A DNA stretch of 23,589 bases, from contig DFBX01000046.1 of NCBI GenBank assembly GCA_002366795.1, positions 1-23,589 on the forward strand. Direction: 5' to 3'. Below, piece by piece: positions 1-7,101 of this stretch. The notes under the pieces are model-generated. The model searched no databases and had not been told where the DNA came from. It saw only the letters and a list, made by a program, of their open reading frames with translations. The DNA is from Rhodobacteraceae bacterium UBA3069. Its GTDB lineage: Bacteria; Pseudomonadota; Alphaproteobacteria; Rhodobacterales; Rhodobacteraceae. The position numbers and the translations under genes are program-made. Every line of letters starts with the position of its first letter. Position 1 is the stretch's first letter.

Positions 1-5
1 CGTAC

Positions 6-23
6 AAAATCTTTTCAGATTTT
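6..23 (-). terminator. AT-rich hairpin downstream of tRNA-Ser
   Basis: Seven-base arms AAAATCT (6-12) and AGATTTT (17-23) are perfectly complementary around a four-base loop TTTC. Read on the minus strand, it is the second hairpin behind tRNA-Ser. Runs of A and T on both sides would allow it to act as a terminator in either direction. The role is inferred from the structure only. Confidence 0.4.
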
Positions 24-32
24 TACGTCCCA

Positions 33-68
33 GCAACGTTTAAATTGCAAAGCAATTTATTACGTTGC
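33..68 (-). terminator. Stem-loop directly at the 3' end of tRNA-Ser
   Basis: The inner arms TAAATTGC (41-48) and GCAATTTA (52-59) are perfect complements around an AAA loop. Outer arms GCAACGT (33-39) and ACGTTGC (62-68) extend the stem across a small bulge. The outer arm reaches the tRNA discriminator base at 68. The hairpin could be a terminator or a 3' processing signal of the tRNA precursor. There is no clear U-run right after it, so a simple intrinsic terminator is not certain. Confidence 0.4.
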
Positions 69-154
69 GGAGGAGGTGGGATTCGAACCCACGGTACGCT
101 TTCACGCACGCCGGTTTTCAAGACCGGTGCATTCGACCACTCTGCCACTCCTCC
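68..154 (-). tRNA. tRNA-Ser (anticodon UGA)
   Basis: The minus strand folds into a complete class II tRNA of 87 nt. The acceptor stem pairs GGAGGAG (154-148) with CTCCTCC (75-69), and G at 68 is the discriminator base. The anticodon stem CCGGT/ACCGG encloses the loop CTTGAAA, which gives anticodon TGA at 120-118 and reads UCN serine codons. A long variable arm (about GCGTGCGTGAAAGCGTAC) and a T-arm with GGTTCGAATCC are present, as expected for serine tRNA. The bases after the discriminator are CAA, so CCA is not encoded and would have to be added by the nucleotidyltransferase. Confidence 0.97.
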
Positions 155-177
155 GGCTTTTCGCGGGTCGTTTGGCG

Positions 178-206
178 GGGATAGGACACCTTTTGCGATT
201 CTGCAA
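178..206 (-). promoter_or_regulatory. Putative sigma-70-type promoter of tRNA-Ser
   Basis: On the minus strand a TTGCAG box (206-201) is followed by a 17-base spacer and a TATCCC box (183-178). The -35 box is close to TTGACA and the spacing is ideal. The -10 box matches only its first half. The start would fall near 171, giving a leader of about 17 bases before the mature tRNA 5' end at 154. This is a pattern match, not a demonstrated promoter. Confidence 0.45.
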
Positions 207-379
207 AGCCCCCTGTGCGGGGATTTCTTGCCGATGCCCCCACGCGCGGCTTTTCTTGCGCCTTTCTTGTCGCTAGGATGCGGCCAGACGCAGAAACAGC
301 GACAGCGGGCAGAAGGCCAGAAACTTGGCCCGCCCGCGGATCGCGGCGACAGGCAGTGGGCGAGAGCAAGGGGCAAAAC

Positions 380-1303
380 ATGATCAATCGGAATTCCGCG
401 CAAGCGATCCGGCCGCGCAGGTCTGCGGGCAAGACGGCGGGCCAGTTCATGCTGGCCACGGGACTGGCCTTTGCGCTGACCGCCTGTGACGAAAGCGGGC
501 AGTTTTCCCTGTTGCAGCCCTCGGCCGATGCTGCGGTCACGGCAGAGGGTGCGAAGGATGCCACGCCCAGCTCTACCCGCCTTGTCGAACGCGATGTCGA
601 AGCACCCGACGTATTTCAGGTGACAGAAGCCGGTTTGTGGGATGGCCGCCCCTCGCTTGGCGGGGTCTGGGTGGCGCATCAGGATGTGACCGAACCCGAG
701 CGTGTCATCATTCGCAACACTGCCAACAACAAGTTTGTCATCGGCGCGCTGTTCCGACGCGAGCGGGACAATCCCGGCCCGCGCGTGCAGGTGTCTTCGG
801 ATGCGGCAACGGCGCTTGGGATGCTGGCGGGCCAGCCTGCCAAGGTGAACGTGACCGCCCTGCGCCGCGAGGAAGTGGCCGAACAGCCCGCGATCGCCCC
901 CACCGCCGAAGCGCCCCCTGCCCCGGCAGAGGTAACCGCCAGCAAGCTGGACCCGGTCAGCGCGGCCGCCGCCGCGATCGACGCGGCAGAGGCGAAGGCC
1001 ACCGCGCCGGTTGCCGCCCCGGCAACGCCGCCAAAACCGAAACCCGCGCCCAAGCCGCGCGCCTCGTCCCTGACCAAGCCTTGGCTGCAAATCGGCATCT
1101 TCTCGGTCGAGGCAAATGCCAAGCGCACCGCCGACAAGATGCGCAAGGCGGGCATGGTGCCGACCGTCCACAAGCAATCCAGCCAGGGCAAGACCTTCTG
1201 GCGCGTGGTTGTCGGCCCGGCCAGCAACAAATCGGAACGCAGCGCGCTGCTGAAACAGATCAAGGCGCAAGGCTTCGGTGACGCATACGCCGTCACCAAC
1301 TGA
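380..1303 (+). CDS. SPOR-domain lipoprotein
   Basis: This 307-residue envelope protein probably binds septal or denuded peptidoglycan through a C-terminal SPOR domain (about 235-307, beginning WLQIGIFSVEANAKR and including FWRVVVGP). Its N-terminus has a hydrophobic stretch ending in a lipobox LTAC, so Cys36 would be lipidated. Asp37 follows it, which in enterobacteria favours inner-membrane retention; whether that rule holds here is unknown. The middle (about 170-233) is a low-complexity Ala/Pro/Lys linker that could span the periplasm. I chose ATG 380 because AAGGGG lies about seven bases upstream and the signal peptide begins just after it; the frame is open further upstream but codes for nothing plausible. 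It lies 22 bases before the carboxypeptidase gene, a typical wall-maintenance pairing. The SPOR assignment is firm; the exact role is inferred. Confidence 0.87.
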   Translation: MINRNSAQAIRPRRSAGKTAGQFMLATGLAFALTACDESGQFSLLQPSADAAVTAEGAKDATPSSTRLVERDVEAPDVFQVTEAGLWDGRPSLGGVWVAHQDVTEPERVIIRNTANNKFVIGALFRRERDNPGPRVQVSSDAATALGMLAGQPAKVNVTALRREEVAEQPAIAPTAEAPPAPAEVTASKLDPVSAAAAAIDAAEAKATAPVAAPATPPKPKPAPKPRASSLTKPWLQIGIFSVEANAKRTADKMRKAGMVPTVHKQSSQGKTFWRVVVGPASNKSERSALLKQIKAQGFGDAYAVTN

Positions 1304-1325
1304 CCCGCCCGACAAGGAGGATCAC

Positions 1326-2492
1326 ATGACACGCCTCATGACTCGCCTGTTCGCTGCGGCCCTTGCCGTGGCGATGGCCCTACCCGCCCATGCTTTCGAC
1401 ACCCGCGCCCGCGCCGCTTACGTGGTCGATCTGGGCACCGGCACCGTCTTGCTGAACAAGAATGCCGATCAGCCGCTGCCGCCCGCATCCATGTCCAAGC
1501 TGATGACGCTTTATATCGCTTTCGAGGCGATCCGCGATGGCCGCCTGTCCGCCGAGGACCGCCTGCCGGTCAGCCAGCACGCCATGTCCTATGGCGGCTC
1601 GACCATGTTCCTGGACACCACCGACCGCGTCCGGGTCGAGGATTTGCTGCGCGGCATCATCGTGCTGTCGGGCAATGACGCCTGCGCCGTGATCGCCGAG
1701 GCGCTGTCCCCCGACGGGACAGAGGCAGGGTTCGCCCGCTACATGACGCAGCGCGCGCAGAAACTTGGCATGACCAATTCCAACTTCACCAATTCCAACG
1801 GCTGGCCCGCTGTCGGCCACCGCATGTCAATGCGCGATCTGGCCCTGCTGGCCACCCATATCATCCAGGATTTCCCCCAGTTCTATCCGCTGTTCGCTGA
1901 ACGCGAGTTCCAGTTCGACGGGCGTGCGCCGCAGAACGTGCGCAACCGCAACCCCCTGCTGGGCTTGGGGATCGGCGCGGACGGGTTGAAAACCGGCCAC
2001 ACCGAAGAGGCCGGGTATGGCCTTGTCGGCAGCGCCAAGCAGGGCGACCGTCGCGTGGTCTTTGTGATCTCGGGCTTGCCCACGACACAATCCCGCGCCG
2101 AGGAGTCAGAGGCGATCGCCAACTGGGCCTTTCGCCAGTTTGCGCAGAAAAGGGTGATCGAAGCCGGCACCGTGGTGGCACAGGCCGATGTCTGGATGGG
2201 TGCGGCCGACAAGGTCGGGCTTACCGTGGCCGAAGATGTATCCACCCTGCTGCCGGTTCTGGCCGGTGACAAGGTCGATGCCGAGGTGATCTATCACGGC
2301 CCGATCCAGGCACCGGTCAAGGCCGGTCAACCGGTGGGCGAGCTGGTCTTTACCCCCGAAGGTCTTCCCGAAACCCGCGTGCCGCTGGTGGCAGCCGCCG
2401 ACGTGGCCTATGGCGGGTTCGTGGTGCGGGTCAAAACCGCCGCGCTGCATCTGCTGGATCGCCTGAACCAGCCGCCCGCGCCTGCTGGCTGA
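1326..2492 (+). CDS. dacC: D-alanyl-D-alanine carboxypeptidase (penicillin-binding protein 5/6 type)
   Basis: A 388-residue peptidase-S11 enzyme that removes the terminal D-Ala from peptidoglycan pentapeptides and so limits cross-linking. All three active-site motifs are present: SxxK as Ser55-Met-Ser-Lys58, SGN at 115-117, and KTG at 222-224. A signal peptide (residues 1-23, ending AHA) sends it to the periplasm. A C-terminal PBP5-type beta domain (about 270-370) ends in a helix that could sit on the membrane surface. ATG 1326 is chosen because a strong AAGGAGG (1314-1320) lies five bases before it and the signal peptide starts there. The longer frame from 1278 overlaps the previous gene and adds no recognisable sequence. 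The gene is followed by tmk after only three bases. The dac symbol is by similarity; dacA, dacC or dacF could equally be used. Confidence 0.94.
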   Translation: MTRLMTRLFAAALAVAMALPAHAFDTRARAAYVVDLGTGTVLLNKNADQPLPPASMSKLMTLYIAFEAIRDGRLSAEDRLPVSQHAMSYGGSTMFLDTTDRVRVEDLLRGIIVLSGNDACAVIAEALSPDGTEAGFARYMTQRAQKLGMTNSNFTNSNGWPAVGHRMSMRDLALLATHIIQDFPQFYPLFAEREFQFDGRAPQNVRNRNPLLGLGIGADGLKTGHTEEAGYGLVGSAKQGDRRVVFVISGLPTTQSRAEESEAIANWAFRQFAQKRVIEAGTVVAQADVWMGAADKVGLTVAEDVSTLLPVLAGDKVDAEVIYHGPIQAPVKAGQPVGELVFTPEGLPETRVPLVAAADVAYGGFVVRVKTAALHLLDRLNQPPAPAG

Positions 2493-2495
2493 TCC

Positions 2496-3125
2496 ATGGG
2501 GCGGTTCATCTCCTTCGAAGGCATCGATGGGTCGGGCAAATCCACCCAGGCCCGGATGCTGGCCGACGCGCTGCGCGCCGAAGGGCACGACGTTGTCCTG
2601 ACGCGAGAGCCGGGCGGATCACCGGGGGCCGAGGAAATTCGCGCATTGGTGCTGCAAGGCGATCCCGACCGCTGGTCGCCGGAAACCGAGATATTGCTGT
2701 TCACCGCCGCACGCCGCGACCACATGGAACGCACGATCCTGCCCGCACTGGCCGCCGGAAAGGTCGTGATCTGCGACCGGTTCGCCGACAGCACCCGCAT
2801 GTATCAGGGCGCATCGCGCGGCGACCTGATGGCGCTGGTCAACCAGCTTCATGACCTGATGATCGGGCGCGAGCCTGACCTGACCGTGCTGATCGACATG
2901 GACCCCGCCACCGGACTTGCCCGCGCCAAAGGCCGAAACGGCACCGAAGAACGGTTCGAGGATATGGGCCAACAAATGCAGGAAAAGATGCGCGACGGGT
3001 TCCTAGCCTTGGCCGCCAAAACCCCCGCACGCTTCACCGTGATCAACGGCGCGCGCGGGCTGGATGACGTGGCCGCCGATGTGCTTGCCACCGCCCGCGC
3101 CCATCTGGCAAAAGCCACAGAATGA
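2496..3125 (+). CDS. tmk: Thymidylate kinase
   Basis: This 209-residue cytoplasmic enzyme phosphorylates dTMP to dTDP with ATP, an essential step in dTTP synthesis. The P-loop EGIDGSGKST spans residues 8-17. The dTMP-binding DRF motif is at 94-96 in VICDRFADST. The LID segment RAKGRNGTEERFE (143-155) carries the arginines expected of the E. coli-type enzyme, in which catalytic arginine comes from the LID and not from the P-loop. The length is normal for the family. The start ATG lies three bases after the carboxypeptidase stop and the stop overlaps the holB start (ATGA), so translation is probably coupled. Pairing of tmk with holB is widespread in bacteria and links nucleotide supply with replication. 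Confidence 0.97.
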   Translation: MGRFISFEGIDGSGKSTQARMLADALRAEGHDVVLTREPGGSPGAEEIRALVLQGDPDRWSPETEILLFTAARRDHMERTILPALAAGKVVICDRFADSTRMYQGASRGDLMALVNQLHDLMIGREPDLTVLIDMDPATGLARAKGRNGTEERFEDMGQQMQEKMRDGFLALAAKTPARFTVINGARGLDDVAADVLATARAHLAKATE

Positions 3126-4273
3126 GCGAGCATTCAGACCAGCCCGAACCCGACCGCATCGAAGGCGCCCCGCATCCGCGGATGACGCCGCACCTTTACG
3201 GGCACGAAGCCGCGCAAGCCGATTTTCTGGATGCCTACAATTCCGGGCGGCTGCACCACGGCTGGCTGATCACCGGCCCGCGCGGCGTGGGCAAGGCCAC
3301 GCTGGCATGGCGCATTGCCCGTTTTTTGCTGGCCACGCCCGAGGATGACGGTGGCATTTTTGGCGCGCCACCGCCGCCCCAAACCCTTGATATCGCGGAA
3401 GATCACCCCGTGATGCACCGCACCCGCGCCCTGTCGGAACCGGGACTGTTCCTGCTGCGCCGCGGCGGGTCGGGCAGCACGGAATCCTTGCGTGAAAAGA
3501 ACTATGCCGAGGGCAAGTTCGCCGCCGAAATCCTTGTCGGCGAGGTGCGCAAGCTGACAGGCTTCTTCTCGCTCTCTGCCGCCGACGGGGGCCGCCGCGT
3601 GGTCATCATCGACGCCGCCGACGAGATGAACGTGCAGGCCGCCAACGCCATTTTAAAAATGCTCGAAGAGCCCCCCGCCCGCACCACGCTTTTGATGATC
3701 GCGCACCAGCCCTCGCGGTTGCTGCCGACGATCCGCTCGCGCTGCCGCGAATTGCGCCTGCACCCGCTGGCCGCCGATGACATGACCCGCGCGCTAGAAC
3801 AGGCGGGCGGGCACGGTGTCGAAAACCCCGCCGCGCTGGCCGAATTGTCCGGCGGGTCGGTCGGCAACGCGTTCCGCCTGACCAACCTGGACGGGATGAA
3901 GATTTACGCCGAACTGGTCCGTCTTTACGACAGCCTGCCCGATCTGGACCGCGCCCGCGCGCAGGCGCTGGCCCAGGCCGCCGCCACCCGCGGGGCCGAG
4001 GCAAAGCTGGACCTGCTGCTGGCGCTGAACGATCTGCTGCTGGCCCGCCTGGCCCGCACCGGCGCGCTTGGCCATCCCCCCAGGACCGAGGCCGCCCACG
4101 GCGAGGCCGCGATGCTGTCACGCCTGTCACCCAATCCGCAAAGGGCCCGCGCCTGGGCAGATACCGCGCAGGCCATCAGCGCCCGCGTGGGCCATGCACG
4201 GGCGGTCAACCTTGACCCCGCCGCGCTTGTCCTAGATACCGTTTTCAAACTGCAAAAGACCGCGTCGGGCTGA
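3122..4273 (+). CDS. holB: DNA polymerase III subunit delta' (clamp-loader ATPase-fold subunit)
   Basis: A 383-residue AAA+ protein of the clamp loader, which places the beta clamp on primed DNA. A Walker A-like GPRGVGKAT lies at 52-60, with Ala in place of the usual Ser/Thr directly after Lys58. The Walker B-like VVIID ends at Asp164 and is followed by the family motif AANAILKMLEEPP. The SRC motif, which in other clamp-loader subunits acts on a neighbouring ATP site, is at 206-208. Only one cysteine (Cys208) is present, so the Cys4 zinc module found in E. coli delta' and in the tau/gamma subunit is absent. A Gly/Ser/Arg-containing insert occupies about residues 95-135. The start overlaps tmk by four bases. 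The protein is somewhat longer than E. coli HolB (334 residues). Context and motifs make the identity secure. Confidence 0.95.
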   Translation: MSEHSDQPEPDRIEGAPHPRMTPHLYGHEAAQADFLDAYNSGRLHHGWLITGPRGVGKATLAWRIARFLLATPEDDGGIFGAPPPPQTLDIAEDHPVMHRTRALSEPGLFLLRRGGSGSTESLREKNYAEGKFAAEILVGEVRKLTGFFSLSAADGGRRVVIIDAADEMNVQAANAILKMLEEPPARTTLLMIAHQPSRLLPTIRSRCRELRLHPLAADDMTRALEQAGGHGVENPAALAELSGGSVGNAFRLTNLDGMKIYAELVRLYDSLPDLDRARAQALAQAAATRGAEAKLDLLLALNDLLLARLARTGALGHPPRTEAAHGEAAMLSRLSPNPQRARAWADTAQAISARVGHARAVNLDPAALVLDTVFKLQKTASG

Positions 4274-4325
4274 TCGCCCCGCCCCGCCGGGGCCACGCGG
4301 ACAATTCGGAAAAGCCTTGCAAGAC

Positions 4326-5123
4326 ATGATCGAAATCACCGACAGCCACTGCCACCTCGATTTTCCAGATTTCGACGAGGAACGCGCCGCGGTGATCCAA
4401 CGCGCACTTGATGCGGGAGTGACCCGCATGGTCACCATCTGCACCAAGCTGCGCCAACTGCCCAAGGTGCAGGCGATTGCCGATGAATTCGATCCTGTGT
4501 TCTTTGCCGCCGGCACCCACCCGATGAGCGCCGCCGAGGAACCGCTGGTCAGCGTTGATGACCTGACCGCCCTTGCCGCGCATCCAAAATTCGTCGGCAT
4601 CGGCGAGACCGGGCTGGATTACCACTACACGGCAGAATCGAAAGATATCCAACAGGAAAGCCTGCGCATCCATATCGAGGCCGCGCGCCAGACCCGCCTG
4701 CCGCTGATCATCCATGCCCGCGCCGCGGACGAGGACATGGCCCGCATCCTGTCCGAAGAACACGCCGCGGGGGCGTATAGCTGCATTATGCACTGTTTCT
4801 CCTCGGGGCCGGACCTGGCCCGCGCCGCGATTGATCTTGGCTTTTACCTGTCAATGTCCGGCATCGCCACCTTCCCCAAAAGTCAGGAGGTGCGCGATAT
4901 CTTTGCCGCCGCGCCGATCGACCGCATCTTGGTGGAAACCGACAGCCCCTACCTGGCCCCGCCGCCCCATCGCGGCAAACGGAACGAGCCGGCCTATACC
5001 GCCCACACCGCCCGCAAAGGGGCCGAGGTGTTTGGCATGGAATACGCCGATTTCGCCGCCCGAACGCAGGAAAATTTCGACCGCCTGTTCTGGAAAGCGG
5101 CCCAGTGGAAGGCGGCGGCATAA
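4326..5123 (+). CDS. tatD: TatD-family metal-dependent DNase
   Basis: A 265-residue TIM-barrel hydrolase of the TatD family, cytoplasmic, with 3'-5' exonuclease activity known for several members. All expected metal ligands can be seen: His8 and His10 (DSHCHLD), Glu94 (GETGLDYHY), His130 (IIHARA), His156 (MHCFSS) and Asp206 (ETDSPYLAP). The closing segment PHRGKRNEPAYT is typical. ATG 4326 places the first His motif at the usual distance from the N-terminus. A TTG at 4317 in the same frame lies closer to a GGAA element (4308-4311) and cannot be excluded; it would add three residues. The gap to holB is 52 bases, and the stop overlaps the next start (TAATG). TatD next to holB is a very common bacterial arrangement. 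Confidence 0.95.
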   Translation: MIEITDSHCHLDFPDFDEERAAVIQRALDAGVTRMVTICTKLRQLPKVQAIADEFDPVFFAAGTHPMSAAEEPLVSVDDLTALAAHPKFVGIGETGLDYHYTAESKDIQQESLRIHIEAARQTRLPLIIHARAADEDMARILSEEHAAGAYSCIMHCFSSGPDLARAAIDLGFYLSMSGIATFPKSQEVRDIFAAAPIDRILVETDSPYLAPPPHRGKRNEPAYTAHTARKGAEVFGMEYADFAARTQENFDRLFWKAAQWKAAA

Positions 5124-5920
5124 TGGCGGAACTGCGCTTTACCATCCTTGGCTGCGGATCGTCCGGCGGCGTGCCACGCCTTGGCGACATCTGGGGCGAC
5201 TGCGACCCGACCAACCCGAAAAACACGCGCCGCCGCTGCGCGATGCTGGTCGAGCGTATAGACACCGAAGGCACCACCCGCGTGCTGATCGATACGACCC
5301 CCGACATGCGCCAGCAATTGCTGGATGCGGGCGTCGGCCACCTGGACGCGGTCGCCTATACCCATTCCCACGCCGACCATGTGCATGGCATCGATGACCT
5401 GCGGATGATCGTCTTCAACCAGCGCCGCCGCCTGCCCGTCTGGGCGGATGGCAACACGCAGAACGACCTGTATTCGCGTTTCGGCTATGCTTTCATCCAA
5501 CCCGATGACAGCCCCTATCCGCCGATCCTCGACATGCACACGATCAAGGACGATTTCACCGTTTCCGGTAAGGGTGGCGACATTATCCTGACGCCTTTCC
5601 GGGTCAATCACGGCTCTATCGACGCCCTCGGCTTTCGCATCGAAAACCTTGCCTACCTGCCCGACGTGGCCCATATCCATGACGAGGCATGGGGCGCGCT
5701 GCAAGGGCTCGACTGCTGGATCCTCGATGCGCTGCGCCGCGCGCCCCATCCGACCCACAGCCACCTGGAACAAAGCCTTGAATGGATCGCACGCGTGGCC
5801 CCGCGCCGCGCCGTGCTGACCAATATGCATATCGACATGGATTACGACACTGTCGAAGCGGAAACCCCCGGCCATATCACCCCCGCCTTCGACGGCATGG
5901 TGATCTCCTATCAGGTCTGA
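5123..5920 (+). CDS. PhnP-like MBL-fold metallo-hydrolase
   Basis: This 265-residue metallo-beta-lactamase-fold enzyme resembles PhnP-type phosphodiesterases. The N-terminal strand ends in GCGSSGGVPRLG. The metal-binding HSHADH motif is at 81-86, and further candidate ligands occur in NHGSID, in DVAHIHDE and in TNMHIDMD near the C-terminus. Cys27 and Cys39 sit in an insert rich in basic residues (about 22-40); PhnP has a comparable structural metal site, but I cannot confirm one here. The start overlaps the tatD stop by one base, so it is very likely translated from the same message. This gene often follows tatD in alphaproteobacteria, even where no phosphonate genes are near. The substrate is unknown, and no phn genes are in this window. 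Confidence 0.88.
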   Translation: MAELRFTILGCGSSGGVPRLGDIWGDCDPTNPKNTRRRCAMLVERIDTEGTTRVLIDTTPDMRQQLLDAGVGHLDAVAYTHSHADHVHGIDDLRMIVFNQRRRLPVWADGNTQNDLYSRFGYAFIQPDDSPYPPILDMHTIKDDFTVSGKGGDIILTPFRVNHGSIDALGFRIENLAYLPDVAHIHDEAWGALQGLDCWILDALRRAPHPTHSHLEQSLEWIARVAPRRAVLTNMHIDMDYDTVEAETPGHITPAFDGMVISYQV

Positions 5921-5923
5921 CCC

Positions 5924-6076
5924 CGTGTGTGGCCAGTTCCATGCGCCTCGTGGCAGCTTGTGCTGGTCTTCAGGCCAGCGAAGAGGGTATTTGCAGAACA
6001 GTGAAGATGCAGAGCACTCCGGTCTTCACTGTTCCGCAAATACCTCCGCCGGAGGCTACGTTGCCATCCACACACG
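5924..6076. repeat. Nested inverted-repeat element, intergenic
   Basis: This 171-base gap (5921-6091) lacks a gene and holds several nested inverted repeats. The outer nine-base arms CGTGTGTGG (5924-5932) and CCACACACG (6068-6076) are exact complements. The main stem pairs 5986-6007 with 6023-6044: 22 bases per arm, one mismatch, 15-base loop. A small hairpin GCTGG/CCAGC (5962-5966 with 5975-5979) precedes it, and a palindrome CCTCC-GCC-GGAGG (6043-6055) follows it. It could be a repetitive intergenic element, a miniature transposable element or the terminator of the upstream operon. No clear U-run or target-site duplication is visible. Confidence 0.7.
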
Positions 6077-6091
6077 TAAAGGCCGCAGCTG

Positions 6092-7027
6092 ATGCAAGCC
6101 CTTCTTGATGTGATCCTTCCCGTTTTCGTGGTGATCGGCGCGGGCTATGTCGCGGTCTGGCGCAACCTCTTTTCGACCCAAGGCGTAGACGGGTTGATGA
6201 AATTCACCCAGAATTTCGCCATCCCCTGCCTGCTGTTCTCTGCCATCTCGCAACTGGACCTTGGGCAAAGTTTCGACTGGCGGCTGCTGGTGTCTTTCTA
6301 TTCGGGGGCCACGGCGGGCTTTCTGACCGGCCTTTTGGGTGCGCGCTTCATCTTCAAACGCGACTGGGAGGAAGCCGTGGCCATCGGCTTTGTCGGCCTT
6401 TTTTCCAACTCGCTGATGCTGGGCCTGCCGATCACCGAACGCGCCTATGGCGCGGATGCGCTGACCGCGAATTACGCTATCATCTCGATCCACTCGCCGT
6501 TTTGCTATGGCCTTGGCATCACCGCGATGGAAATTGCCCGCGCCCGCAAGAACGGCACCAGCGCGGGGCGGCTGTTGCCGACCGTGTTGCGAGCCATGTT
6601 CCGCAATGCACTGGTGATCGGCATCACGCTGGGGTTCATCGTCAACCTGACCGCCCTGCCCTTGCCCGGCCCGATCGAAGGCGCGGTTGAATTGATGCGC
6701 CGTGCCGCCCTGCCCGCCGCGCTGTTCGCGCTTGGCGGGGTGCTGGTGCAATACCGGCCCGAAGGCGACGCCAAGGTGATCGCCATGATGGTCGCCGTTT
6801 CGCTTGTCCTGCATCCGACGATCACATGGACGCTGTCGCACTGGAACAATCTGCCCACCGCCGCCATGCGCTCGGCTGTGCTCACATCGGCCATGGCGCC
6901 GGGCGTCAACAGCTATGTCTTTGCCAATATGTATGGCGTGGGGCGGCGGGTCGCGGCCTCCAGCGTGCTGATCGCCACGGCACTGTCGGTGCTGACAATC
7001 TGGCTGTGGCTGGGCGCGCTGCCCTAG
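6092..7027 (+). CDS. AEC-family transporter (auxin efflux carrier / malonate-type permease)
   Basis: A 311-residue, very hydrophobic inner-membrane protein with about ten predicted membrane segments, the first at about residues 3-24 (LLDVILPVFVVIGAGYVAVW). The segment FTQNFAIPCLLFSAI in helix two and the late MAPGVNSYVFANMYGV region match the AEC family, whose members carry small organic anions or are uncharacterised. An arginine-rich cytoplasmic loop and a central Ala/Leu-rich region divide the two halves. The length is normal. ATG 6092 has AAAGG nine bases upstream. The gene stands alone between the inverted-repeat element and the ABC cassette. The substrate cannot be deduced from the sequence or from its neighbours. 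Confidence 0.88.
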   Translation: MQALLDVILPVFVVIGAGYVAVWRNLFSTQGVDGLMKFTQNFAIPCLLFSAISQLDLGQSFDWRLLVSFYSGATAGFLTGLLGARFIFKRDWEEAVAIGFVGLFSNSLMLGLPITERAYGADALTANYAIISIHSPFCYGLGITAMEIARARKNGTSAGRLLPTVLRAMFRNALVIGITLGFIVNLTALPLPGPIEGAVELMRRAALPAALFALGGVLVQYRPEGDAKVIAMMVAVSLVLHPTITWTLSHWNNLPTAAMRSAVLTSAMAPGVNSYVFANMYGVGRRVAASSVLIATALSVLTIWLWLGALP

Positions 7028-7101
7028 GCGAACGCGGCAAAATTGCCTCTGGCCCCTGCGTCGCCATTGGGTAAACTTGCCCCAACTGACCGAAGGCACC
7101 G

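Noticed and set aside
23..1315. Long open frame on the minus strand across the SPOR gene (430 codons)
   Set aside because: It runs through the tRNA-Ser and opposite the SPOR lipoprotein, is full of Arg, Gly and His typical of GC-rich antisense frames, and shows no domain.
5105..5122. Upstream ATG 5105 as start of the MBL hydrolase
   Set aside because: It lies within the end of tatD and adds MEGGGI, outside the family; the TAATG overlap at 5123 is the normal coupled start.
5123..5920. Possible phosphonate (C-P lyase) locus because of the PhnP-like hydrolase
   Set aside because: No other phn gene is present, and the gene is the usual companion of tatD in this group; the PhnP likeness alone does not indicate phosphonate use.
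7067..7085. TTGGG-taaacttgc-CCCAA repeat before the ABC ATPase, considered as an operator
   Set aside because: Five-base arms only, no regulator gene nearby; too weak to call.
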